Of a stretch of 9,582 nt of DNA, positions 1 through 6,834 are shown piece by piece (within the stretch, counting starts at the first letter, position 1; every line of letters begins with the position of its first letter). The stretch covers positions 1-9,582 of the forward strand of contig JAOUDR010000070.1 in the NCBI GenBank assembly GCA_029859185.1. The letters run 5' to 3'. The notes under the pieces were generated by a model. It was not told the origin of the DNA. It was given only the letters and a program-made list of their open reading frames with translations, and made no database searches. Position numbers and translations under genes: made by a program. Source of the DNA: Gemmatimonadota bacterium (lineage in GTDB: Bacteria; Gemmatimonadota; Gemmatimonadetes; Gemmatimonadales; GWC2-71-9).

Positions 1-203
1 GCCCCGAGCCCCGGGCCGAGGAGTCCACCGACGATGAGGACGGCAGGGACCTGGAACGTCATCGGCACGGGAGTCCCCGGCAGCGGCACGCTGATCTGCG
101 CGCTCAGCGCCACCACCAGGGCACCGCCCACCACCGCGATCGTCCGCCGGATCGCGAGGCTGGCCACCGCCGCTTGCTCGACCGACCGTGCGTGCTCCGT
201 CAT
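1..203 (-). CDS. bioY: BioY biotin transporter S component (partial, N-terminal 67 residues)
   Basis: This is the substrate-binding membrane (S) component of an ECF-type biotin uptake system. I read it by reverse-complementing the left edge; it is cut by the window after 67 codons. After a short polar N-terminus (MTEHARSVEQ) comes the first hydrophobic segment (about residues 21-36). The family signature AQISVPLPGTPVPMTFQ follows at residues 35-51, then a second hydrophobic stretch ending LLGPGLG. BioY proteins typically carry AQI(S/R)IPLPG(T/S)PVPMT at this place, so the assignment is firm although most of the protein is missing. The ATG overlaps the thiolase stop as ATGA, and GGAG lies 5 nt upstream of the start (212..209), so it is probably translationally coupled to the thiolase. 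The energising ATPase and T component, if present, are outside the window. Confidence 0.9.
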   Translation of the reverse strand, partial: MTEHARSVEQAAVASLAIRRTIAVVGGALVVALSAQISVPLPGTPVPMTFQVPAVLIVGGLLGPGLG

Positions 204-1390
204 ACGCGCTCCACACTCAGGGCAACGGCATTGCCGCCCCCGAGACACAAGGTTGCGAGACCCGCCTGCTTGCCGCGGTCGGCAAGGGCGTACAGCAACG
301 TCGTCAGAATGCGGGCGCCGCTGGCGCCGATCGGGTGCCCCAGCGCCACGGCCCCACCATGGACGTTCACCCGCGTCCAGTCCCACCCGAGACCGTTGCC
401 GTCCGCAAGCGCCTGCACCGCGAACGCCTCGTTGGCCTCGATCAGGTCGTAGTCATTGATCTTCGTGCCGGCCTGCCGCATGAGGTTCTGCACGGCCACG
501 ATGGGCGCGAAGAACAGGTCCTTGGGCTCCCCCCCGCCCGTGGCATAGGCGGTGACCCGCGCAAGCACCGTGAGTCCGTGTGCCTGGGCAAAGGCCTCCG
601 AGGTGACCACCAACGCGCTGGCTCCGTCGTTCAGGCCGGGCGCGTTCCCCGCCGTGACCGACCCGCCCTTTTCGAACGCGGGCTTGAGCTTGGCAAGGGC
701 CTCCAGCGTCGTTTCGCGGCGCGGCGGCTCGTCGGTATCCACGACCGTCGTCCCTTTCCGGCCGGCAATCTCCACCGGGACAATCTCCGCCTTGAACTTG
801 CCGTCGTCGATCGCCGCGACCGCCTTCTGATGGCTCTCGAGCGCGAACTGGTCCTGCTGCTCGCGGGTGACGCCGGCCTTGGTGGCGGTGTACTCGGCGT
901 GGCTCCCCATGTGGCAATTCCCGAAGGAGCACCACAGACCGTCGTGGATCACCCCGTCCACCAGCTTCTGGTTGCCGAACTTCACGCCGTCCCGGATGCC
1001 ATACAGATAGAAGGGGACCGACGACATGGATTCCATGCCACCCGCGACGACGCATTGCGCGTCCCCGGCCTTGATGGCCTGGGCGGCGAGCATCACGGCC
1101 TTGAGGCCGGACCCGCAGACCTTGTTGATGGTCATGGACGGCACGGCGCCTGGAATCCCCCCCCCGATCGCGGCCTGGCGGGCTGGGGCCTGGCCTGCGC
1201 CCCCCTGGACGACATGGCCCATGATGACCTCGTCCACGGCAGCCGGGTCCACGCCGGCGCGCGCGACCGCCTCTCGCACGACAATGGCGCCAAGCTGCGG
1301 CGCCGTGAGGGGTCCAAGACCGCCGAGGAACCGGCCAATGGGGGTCCGGGTGGCGGCAACGATGACGGGGGTGCGGCGTGTATCGGACAC
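200..1390 (-). CDS. Acetyl-CoA C-acetyltransferase (biosynthetic-type thiolase)
   Basis: This is a thiolase of the thiolase II (AtoB/PhaA/Thl-like) family, which condenses two acetyl-CoA to acetoacetyl-CoA or runs the reverse cleavage in the cytoplasm. The length of 396 aa matches the family (about 390-395). The nucleophilic Cys is C92 in NKVCGSGLKA. The NEAFAVQALA block, H352 in GGAVALGHPIGASGAR, and the second catalytic Cys C382 in LCLGGGNAV are all present, so it should be active. I chose the GTG at 1390 because GGGAG lies 8 nt upstream and the protein then begins SDTRRTPVIVAATRTPIG, the usual thiolase N-terminus. An ATG 30 nt further upstream (1420) would add ten unlikely residues. It overlaps bioY by 4 nt downstream. 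Whether it serves polyhydroxybutyrate, mevalonate or fatty-acid breakdown cannot be told from this window. Confidence 0.93.
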   Translation of the reverse strand: MSDTRRTPVIVAATRTPIGRFLGGLGPLTAPQLGAIVVREAVARAGVDPAAVDEVIMGHVVQGGAGQAPARQAAIGGGIPGAVPSMTINKVCGSGLKAVMLAAQAIKAGDAQCVVAGGMESMSSVPFYLYGIRDGVKFGNQKLVDGVIHDGLWCSFGNCHMGSHAEYTATKAGVTREQQDQFALESHQKAVAAIDDGKFKAEIVPVEIAGRKGTTVVDTDEPPRRETTLEALAKLKPAFEKGGSVTAGNAPGLNDGASALVVTSEAFAQAHGLTVLARVTAYATGGGEPKDLFFAPIVAVQNLMRQAGTKINDYDLIEANEAFAVQALADGNGLGWDWTRVNVHGGAVALGHPIGASGARILTTLLYALADRGKQAGLATLCLGGGNAVALSVERV

Positions 1391-1398
1391 GGGACCAA

Positions 1399-1403
1399 CT
1401 CCC
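1399..1403 (-). promoter_or_regulatory. Ribosome binding site of the thiolase gene
   Basis: GGGAG on the minus strand, 8 nt before the GTG at 1390, decides the thiolase start. The site lies in a small inverted repeat (GGGA, 5-nt loop, TCCC at 1391-1403) that ends directly at the start codon, so it could be partly sequestered. The stem is only 4 bp, so this is weak. Confidence 0.5.
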
Positions 1404-1422
1404 GGGCAAGCGGTGCACACAC

Positions 1423-1458
1423 AGGCGCGCCGGGCCAGGACTCGCCGCCCGCGCGCCT
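1423..1458 (-). terminator. GC-rich hairpin between thrS and the thiolase gene
   Basis: There is a perfect 8-bp inverted repeat, AGGCGCGC (1423-1430) and GCGCGCCT (1451-1458). After a one-base bulge, four more pairs follow (GGGC 1432-1435 with GCCC 1447-1450), leaving an 11-nt loop. It lies 40 nt after the thrS stop and 33 nt before the thiolase start. On the minus strand it is followed by TGTGTGTG and not by a T-run, so it is not a canonical intrinsic terminator. It could be a Rho-assisted terminator or attenuator, a mRNA-stabilising structure, or part of the thiolase leader. Confidence 0.4.
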
Positions 1459-1497
1459 ACCGAATCATCGAAAAGCTATGGTGGGGTCCAGCCGCTC

Positions 1498-3453
1498 TCA
1501 AGCGGACGCGCCGAGTACGAGCGTGCGGCTCGCAATCTCGGCGCGGAGCCGGTCCAGGAACGCATCGGCCGAGACAATCTCCTGTTTCCGCCCCGCCCCG
1601 CGCACCCGCACGGCCACTGTCCCCTGGTCCATCTCCCGCTGACCGATCACGGCCATGTACGGGACCTTCAACATCTCCGCATCCCTGATGCGGTAGTTCA
1701 GCGTGTCGTTCCGGTCATCCACTTCCGCGCGGATCCCCGCCTTCCGGTACTGCGCGCGCAGCGCCCGCGCCGTGTCGGCCTGCACGTCCGTAATGGGCAG
1801 CACGCGCACCTGCACCGGGGCCAGCCACAGCGGGAAGGCCCCCGCGAAGTGTTCGATCAGACAGCCCACGAACCGCTCCAGTGTTCCCCAGATGGCGCGG
1901 TGGATCATCACCGGGCGGTGCGGCTGGTTGTCGGCGCCGGTGTACTCGAGCTCGAAGCGCGCGGGCAACTGGAAATCGAGCTGGATCGTGGGTCCCTGCC
2001 AGATCCGGCCGATGGCGTCCTTGAACTTGATATCGATCTTCGGGCCGTAGAACGCGCCGCCACCCGCGTCGATCGTGAAGGGGATGCCCTTGCGCTCCAG
2101 GGCGCGCTGGAGCAGCGCTTCCGCCTGCCTCCAGGTCGCGTCGTCGCCGAGCTTGTCCGCCGGTGCCGTGGACACCTCGAACTCCAGATCGAGCCCGAAG
2201 GTCTGCCGCACCAGGCGGTCGACCTGGTCGAGGCAGAGGAAGATCTCGTCCTCGGCCTGGTCGAGCGTGCAGAAGATGTGGGCGTCGTCCATGCACAGGC
2301 CACGCACGCGCAGCATCCCGTGCAGCGTGCCCGACTTCTCGTTCCGATAGACGTTGGCCACCTCGGAGAGCCGCAGCGGGAGATCCCGGAAGCTCCGCTG
2401 GCGGCTGCTGTAGACGAGTGCGTGCATCGGGCAGTTCATTGGTTTCACCCGATACCGCACGTCGTCAGCCTCGCCGGCGGCGGCCGCCATCGGCGGGTAC
2501 TGCGCCTCGGCGTAGTGGGGGAGGTGTCCCGAAATCCGGAACAACTCCTCCCGCGTGATGTTCGGCGTGTAGACCAAGTCGTAGCCGTTGGCCACGTTGT
2601 CGTCCTCGACGAGGCGTGACAGCAGCCACTTGATGGTCGCGCCGCGCGGGTGCCAGAATACGAGCCCCGGTCCGACGGCCTCCTGGATCGAGAACAGGTC
2701 GAGCTGCTTCCCCAGGACGCGGTGATCCCGCTTCCGCGCCTCCTCGAGCTGGTGCAGGTACGCGTCCAGGTCTTTCTGGCTGAACCAGGCCGTCCCGTAG
2801 ATCCGCTGGAGCATCTGGCGCCGCTCGTCGCCGCGCCAGTACGCGCCCGCGGCGTGCAGCAGCTTGAAGAACTTCAGGTTCCCCGTGCCCGGGACGTGCG
2901 GCCCGCGGCAGAGATCCACGAACGGGCCGTCGGTGTAGACCGAGATCGTCTCGTCGTCCCCAAGCTCGGCGAGGCGCTCGAGCTTCAGCGGGTCGTCCCG
3001 AAACCGCTGCTCGGCCGTAGGGCGGTCAACCTCCTCGCGCGCGAACGGGTAGTCGGCGGCGATGACCTCCTGCATCTTGGCCTCGATTGCCGTCAGATCG
3101 TCCGGCGTGAACGGACGGGGGACCTCGAAGTCGTAGTAGAACCCGTCCTGAATGGGCGGTCCGAAGCCGATGTGGGCCTCCGGGAAGAGCTGCCGCACCG
3201 CCGTCGCGAGGATATGCGCCGCCGAGTGTCGCAGCACGTCGAGCGCCGCCGCGTCCCGGTCGGTGAGCACCTCGAGACGAGCATCGCCCCGGATCGGTCG
3301 GGCCAGATCCCAGATCTCCCCGTCGATGCGGGCCGCCACCGCCGCCTTGGCAAGGCGCGGTCCAATCGCCTCGGCAATGGTCCGGGCGGGGGTCCCCGCC
3401 GGCACCGCCTTGGTCGTGCCGTCCGGCAGCGTGATCGTGATCGTGTCCGCCAT
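1498..3453 (-). CDS. thrS: Threonyl-tRNA synthetase
   Basis: This class II cytoplasmic enzyme charges tRNA-Thr. At 651 aa it has the full bacterial architecture: a TGS domain (about 1-62), an N2 editing domain with H76 and H80 (HSAAH) and D180/C182/H186 (DLCRGPH), a catalytic core (about 245-545), and an anticodon-binding domain (about 548-645). The zinc ligands expected from the E. coli enzyme are all visible: C341 in MNCPMH, H392 in DDAHIFC and H518 in MIHRAIWG. Motif 2 is NVYRNEKSGTLHGMLRVRG and motif 3 lies in GTLERF. I chose the ATG at 3453 because the TGS strand starts directly after it (MADTITITLPDG). The frame stays open upstream, and a GTG at about 3492 is a less likely alternative. 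There is no strong Shine-Dalgarno sequence. A five-codon ORF ends on its start codon (TGATG). Confidence 0.97.
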   Translation of the reverse strand: MADTITITLPDGTTKAVPAGTPARTIAEAIGPRLAKAAVAARIDGEIWDLARPIRGDARLEVLTDRDAAALDVLRHSAAHILATAVRQLFPEAHIGFGPPIQDGFYYDFEVPRPFTPDDLTAIEAKMQEVIAADYPFAREEVDRPTAEQRFRDDPLKLERLAELGDDETISVYTDGPFVDLCRGPHVPGTGNLKFFKLLHAAGAYWRGDERRQMLQRIYGTAWFSQKDLDAYLHQLEEARKRDHRVLGKQLDLFSIQEAVGPGLVFWHPRGATIKWLLSRLVEDDNVANGYDLVYTPNITREELFRISGHLPHYAEAQYPPMAAAAGEADDVRYRVKPMNCPMHALVYSSRQRSFRDLPLRLSEVANVYRNEKSGTLHGMLRVRGLCMDDAHIFCTLDQAEDEIFLCLDQVDRLVRQTFGLDLEFEVSTAPADKLGDDATWRQAEALLQRALERKGIPFTIDAGGGAFYGPKIDIKFKDAIGRIWQGPTIQLDFQLPARFELEYTGADNQPHRPVMIHRAIWGTLERFVGCLIEHFAGAFPLWLAPVQVRVLPITDVQADTARALRAQYRKAGIRAEVDDRNDTLNYRIRDAEMLKVPYMAVIGQREMDQGTVAVRVRGAGRKQEIVSADAFLDRLRAEIASRTLVLGASA

Positions 3454-3568
3454 CAGTGCGCGCTCGGCATCCGTCCGTTGATTTGACCTCACCCTTTGCG
3501 CATTCTTCTCGTACGTTGGAGTCGAATTGTAGTCAGGCCCATTGGGGGATGCCACTTTGGGAGGCAGG
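3454..3568. promoter_or_regulatory. Divergent intergenic region between thrS and the BON gene
   Basis: These 115 bp separate the two divergent clusters and must hold both promoters unless transcripts begin further away. It is AT-richer than the surrounding DNA, with runs such as ATTTGACC and CATTCTTCTC. For thrS the best -10-like hexamer is TACAAT on the minus strand (3531..3526). A weak TGGCAT 17 bp upstream would serve as the -35, giving a leader of about 65 nt. For the BON/valS cluster I see TTGACC at 3483-3488 but no -10 at an acceptable distance. I saw no T-box or other known leader structure. Confidence 0.4.
3559..3564 (+). promoter_or_regulatory. Ribosome binding site of the BON-domain gene
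   Basis: GGGAGG lies 4 nt before the GTG at 3569. It is the only good Shine-Dalgarno match near the gene start and favours this GTG over in-frame TTG codons at 3542 and 3557. The spacing is on the short side. Confidence 0.45.
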
Positions 3569-3988
3569 GTGAGGGACGACGCCACGCAGGACCGGAACAT
3601 CCTGGGAATCGTGCTCACGGCCGTCGGCGCGTTTGCGCTGGGCGCCATGGCGGGAATGGCCATGGGCGGCGCCGTCGGCAAGGTGCACCGGGGCCGGGTC
3701 CGCGACACCTTCAGCCGGATCGGCCGGGGCTCCGCCAAGAAGCCGGCCGACCTCGAGCAGTTGGTCCTGGCGGCCCTGCGCGAGGACGAGGCCACCAGCG
3801 ACCTGGACCTGCACGTGATCGTGGCCGATCAGGGGCTCGTCGAGTTGACCGGCGTGGCCCCCGACGCCACGCTGCGCCGCGTGGCGGGCGACATCGCGCG
3901 CGCCGTCCCCGGGGTCGAAGTCGTCGTCAACCGCATCTTGGTCCGCGACCCCGACAAGCGGGCCGCGCCGTACCTGCGGCCCGTCTGA
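3569..3988 (+). CDS. Membrane-anchored BON-domain protein
   Basis: This is a small protein (139 aa from the chosen GTG) with two parts. Residues 10-36 form a hydrophobic, Gly/Ala-rich segment (NILGIVLTAVGAF, then ALGAMAGMAMGGAVG) that looks like a membrane helix with glycine-zipper spacing. A basic stretch follows, and residues about 60-126 resemble a BON domain, with the pattern LVLAALREDEATSDLDLHV, GLVELTGVAPDATLRRVAGDI and VPGVEVVVNRI. BON domains are about 60-residue modules found in OsmY-like and secretin-associated proteins and are thought to bind lipids or membranes. The exact role here is unknown. It is first in the plus-strand cluster, 20 bp before valS. A TTG at 3542 would give 148 aa. 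Confidence 0.75.
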   Translation: MRDDATQDRNILGIVLTAVGAFALGAMAGMAMGGAVGKVHRGRVRDTFSRIGRGSAKKPADLEQLVLAALREDEATSDLDLHVIVADQGLVELTGVAPDATLRRVAGDIARAVPGVEVVVNRILVRDPDKRAAPYLRPV

Positions 3989-4008
3989 CCCCGCGCGGGT
4001 CCGATCCC

Positions 4009-6834
4009 ATGCCCGACACGCGGTCGCTCGCTCCGCAGTTCGATCCCGCCGCCGTCGAAACCGCCGTCTACCAGCGGTGGGTCGACGCCGGGGTGTTCGC
4101 GCCCGACGACGACGCGGACGCGGAGCCCTACGTCATCGTCATCCCGCCCCCCAACGTGACCGACCGGCTCCACATGGGGCACGGGCTGAACAACACCATC
4201 CAGGACCTCCTGATCCGGTTCGAGCGCATGCGAGGACGCAAGGCGCTCTGGCTCCCGGGCACGGACCACGCGGGCATCGCCACGCAGAATGTGGTCGAAC
4301 GCCTCATCGCCAAGGAGGGCAAACGACGCCAGGACCTGGGGCGGGACGCCTTCGTCGAGCGCGTCTGGACCTATGTCCATGAGACCGGTGGCACGATCCT
4401 CGAGCAACTGAAGGCCATCGGCTCGTCGTGCGACTGGGGCAGAACGCGGTTCACGCTGGACGAGACGTACTCGCGGGCCGTACGCCACGTGTTCGTCGCC
4501 CTGTACCGCGATGGCCTGATCTACCGCGGATACCGTGTCATCCATTGGTGCCCGCGCTGCCACACGGCGTTGTCCGACGAGGAAGCGGAGTTCAGGGACA
4601 CGGAAGGCAAGCTGTACCATGTTCGGTATCGGATTGCGGGTGACGCGGCGGAGCAGAAGGCCGGAAGCACGGCAGAGGAGACGGCAGAAGAAACGGCAGG
4701 AGCGGCAGGAGGGGCAGAGGGGGCGGAGGGGGCAGCGCGGCAGGGCGGCAGCGGGGCGGACGCTTCCGCCGTTCCGCCGTTCCGCCGTTCCGCCGAGTGG
4801 CTCACCGTCGCCACGACCCGGCCCGAGACGATGTTCGGCGACGTCGCGGTGGTGCATCATCCGGAAGACGAGCGATATGCCGGACTCGCGGGCACGATGG
4901 TCGAGATCCCGCTCTCGGGTGTCCGCATCCCGGTCGCCACGAGCTCGGTGGTCGAGCGGGACTTTGGGACGGGGCTGCTGAAGGTGACGCCCGCGCACGA
5001 TGCGAACGATTTCGAGATCGCCCGCATGATCGACCCGGACGGCGAGATGCCGGGCATCATGACCGCGGATGCGACAATGGCCGACGTGGCGCGGGTGCCC
5101 GCCGATCTGCGCGGCCTCGACCGCTTCGAGGCCCGGCGCCGGATCGTGGAGCAGCTCGAAGCGCAGGGCCTGCTGGAGAAGGTCGAGCCACACCCCCACA
5201 GCATCCGCCACTGCTACCGCTGCGGGACCGTGGTGGAGCCACGGCTGTCGGACCAGTGGTTCGTCCGGATGCAACCGCTCGCCGATCCCGCGCTTGCCGC
5301 GTACCGGGCGGGGGAGCTCACGTTCGTGCCGGAGCGCTGGGGCGCCGTGTACGAGCACTGGCTCACCGAGATCCGCGACTGGAACATCTCGCGGCAACTC
5401 TGGTGGGGCCATCGCATCCCCGCCTGGTACTGCGACGTGGAGGGCTGCGGCCACATCACGGTGGCCGAAACCGCCCCGAGCACCTGCGAACGATGCGGCG
5501 GCGCCGTGCGCCAGGACGAGGACGTGCTGGACACATGGTTCTCGTCGTGGCTCTGGCCATTCGCCACGTTCGGTTGGCCGGACGCGACCGAGGATCTGGC
5601 GCGCTACTACCCGGGACACACACTCGTCACGGCCCCCGACATCATCTTCTTCTGGGTCGCCCGCATGGTGATGGGGGGGTACCATTTTCTCGGGAAGCGG
5701 CCGTTCGACACGGTGTTCCTGACCGGCATCGTGCGCGACACGCAGCATCGCAAGATGTCCAAGTCGTTGGGGAACGGCATCGACCCGCTCGAGGTCGTCC
5801 GCGGATACGGCGCGGACGCGCTGCGCTACACGGTCCTCACGGGGGCGGCCATCGGGACCGACGTCCTGCTCGATCCGGCCGATCTCGAGACGAGCTTCGC
5901 GGCCGGGCGGAACTTCGCCAACAAGCTCTGGAACGTGGGGCGGTTCATCCTCACGAATCTCGCGCCGGGGACCCCGGATCTGTCTGCCGTCGATCCACAG
6001 ACGTTCGAGCTGGCCGACCGGTGGATCCTCTCGCGCTGCCAGGCCACGATTGCCGAGACGACAGTCGCGCTCGAGCGCTACCGGCTGAACGAGGCCGTGG
6101 GCGCGTTGTACCACTTCGTGTGGGATGAGCTGGCGGACTGGTACGTCGAGCAGGTGAAACCGCGGCTCTACGGCGACGTGCCCGGTGGTGACGTCGCGCC
6201 CGCCGTTCTGGCCCATGTCTTCGGCACCGTGCTGCGGTTGCTGCACCCGGCAATGCCGTTCGTGACCGAGGAGCTGTGGGGCGCGCTTCCCGGCACCCAC
6301 GAACCGGTGCTGGCGGGCGCGCGGTGGCCGCAGGCGGACGACGGGCTACGGGATGAGGAAGCCGACGCCCGGTTTGCCCTTGTGCAGGACCTGGTCGGCG
6401 CGGTGCGGAACATTCGCGCCGAGTACGGCGTGGCCCCGGGTCGGACCGTCCGGACCTTCGTGCGCCCCGCCACGCTCGACACCGCCGAAGGGTGCAACGC
6501 CGAGCAGCGCACGATCGAGCGGCTCGCGCGGATCGAGACCCTGACGCAGGGCCACGCGCCAAGTGGTGTCGGGGCCCACGCCGTGCTGCGTGACGGGTCC
6601 GCGGTGTTCGTACCCCTCGGCGACGCCATCGATGTCGCGCGGGAATGTGCCCGGCTGCGGGACGAGGTGGCCCGCATCGAGACCCAGCTCGCCGCGGTCG
6701 TCCGCACGCTGGAGAATGAACGGTTTCTCGCCAAGGCGCCGGCCGACGTGGTCGCGCGCGAGCGGGCCAAGGAGTCGTCGTGGCGCGAGCAGCGCGCGAC
6801 CCTCGCCGAGAAGCTGCGCGTCTTGGGCTGCTAG
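4009..6834 (+). CDS. valS: Valyl-tRNA synthetase
   Basis: This class Ia cytoplasmic enzyme charges tRNA-Val and edits Thr-tRNA-Val. The 941 aa include the HIGH motif as HMGH (55-58, in NVTDRLHMGHG) and the KMSKS motif at 582-586. The CP1 editing domain begins near TVATTRPETMFGD (266-278), and paired cysteines suited to zinc are CPRC (181-184), CYRC (402-405) and CERC (about 493-496). The anticodon domain includes FANKLWNVGRF, and the C-terminal coiled-coil arm (about 870-941) is typical of ValRS. The ATG at 4009 has no clear Shine-Dalgarno sequence but fits the family N-terminus. Two oddities stand out. A low-complexity Ala/Gly/Glu-rich insert occupies about residues 210-264 between KLYHVRYRI and LTVATTRPET, where relatives usually have a short loop. 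Position 52, usually Gly in PPPNVTG, is Asp. The 3' end carries the start of the next gene. Confidence 0.97.
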   Translation: MPDTRSLAPQFDPAAVETAVYQRWVDAGVFAPDDDADAEPYVIVIPPPNVTDRLHMGHGLNNTIQDLLIRFERMRGRKALWLPGTDHAGIATQNVVERLIAKEGKRRQDLGRDAFVERVWTYVHETGGTILEQLKAIGSSCDWGRTRFTLDETYSRAVRHVFVALYRDGLIYRGYRVIHWCPRCHTALSDEEAEFRDTEGKLYHVRYRIAGDAAEQKAGSTAEETAEETAGAAGGAEGAEGAARQGGSGADASAVPPFRRSAEWLTVATTRPETMFGDVAVVHHPEDERYAGLAGTMVEIPLSGVRIPVATSSVVERDFGTGLLKVTPAHDANDFEIARMIDPDGEMPGIMTADATMADVARVPADLRGLDRFEARRRIVEQLEAQGLLEKVEPHPHSIRHCYRCGTVVEPRLSDQWFVRMQPLADPALAAYRAGELTFVPERWGAVYEHWLTEIRDWNISRQLWWGHRIPAWYCDVEGCGHITVAETAPSTCERCGGAVRQDEDVLDTWFSSWLWPFATFGWPDATEDLARYYPGHTLVTAPDIIFFWVARMVMGGYHFLGKRPFDTVFLTGIVRDTQHRKMSKSLGNGIDPLEVVRGYGADALRYTVLTGAAIGTDVLLDPADLETSFAAGRNFANKLWNVGRFILTNLAPGTPDLSAVDPQTFELADRWILSRCQATIAETTVALERYRLNEAVGALYHFVWDELADWYVEQVKPRLYGDVPGGDVAPAVLAHVFGTVLRLLHPAMPFVTEELWGALPGTHEPVLAGARWPQADDGLRDEEADARFALVQDLVGAVRNIRAEYGVAPGRTVRTFVRPATLDTAEGCNAEQRTIERLARIETLTQGHAPSGVGAHAVLRDGSAVFVPLGDAIDVARECARLRDEVARIETQLAAVVRTLENERFLAKAPADVVARERAKESSWREQRATLAEKLRVLGC
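4671..4794 (+). repeat. In-frame simple-repeat insert in valS
   Basis: The first part is purine-rich, with eight GGCAG units beginning at 4671, 4683, 4695, 4704, 4713, 4731, 4739 and 4747. The second part is an octamer array with three GTTCCGCC copies (4771-4794) preceded by one CTTCCGCC. The two parts lie in opposite orientation, purine-rich then pyrimidine-rich. At the junction a perfect 6-bp stem GGCGGA/TCCGCC (4755-4770) closes a 4-nt loop. The insert keeps the reading frame. Its product is Ala/Gly/Glu-rich followed by SAVPPFRRSAEW, where the octamer is read through all three frames. Confidence 0.8.
6769..6774 (+). promoter_or_regulatory. Ribosome binding site of the Ig-like lipoprotein gene, inside valS
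   Basis: AAGGAG lies 5 nt before the GTG at 6780 and within the valS coding sequence. It supports a start 55 nt upstream of the valS stop, which is also the only start that gives the lipoprotein a signal peptide. Confidence 0.7.

Noticed and set aside
1473..1501. Possible thiolase promoter (TTGAGA, 17 bp, TAGCTT) on the minus strand
   Set aside because: The -10 matches poorly and the -35 overlaps the thrS stop. Too weak to list as a feature, though a promoter in this gap is possible.
188..1642. 484-codon open frame on the plus strand opposite the thiolase
   Set aside because: It is a shadow of the thiolase and the thrS end, with a product that shows no family motifs, while the minus-strand thiolase has all its catalytic residues.
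3454..3795. Upstream extension of the thrS frame
   Set aside because: The extension has no ThrRS similarity and overlaps the divergent BON gene. The TGS domain starts directly after the ATG at 3453.
3829..6300. 823-codon open frame on the minus strand opposite valS
   Set aside because: The plus strand encodes a clear full-length ValRS here. Long antisense frames are expected in GC-rich DNA with codon bias, and the product (rich in Arg, His, Pro, Asp) has no recognisable domain.
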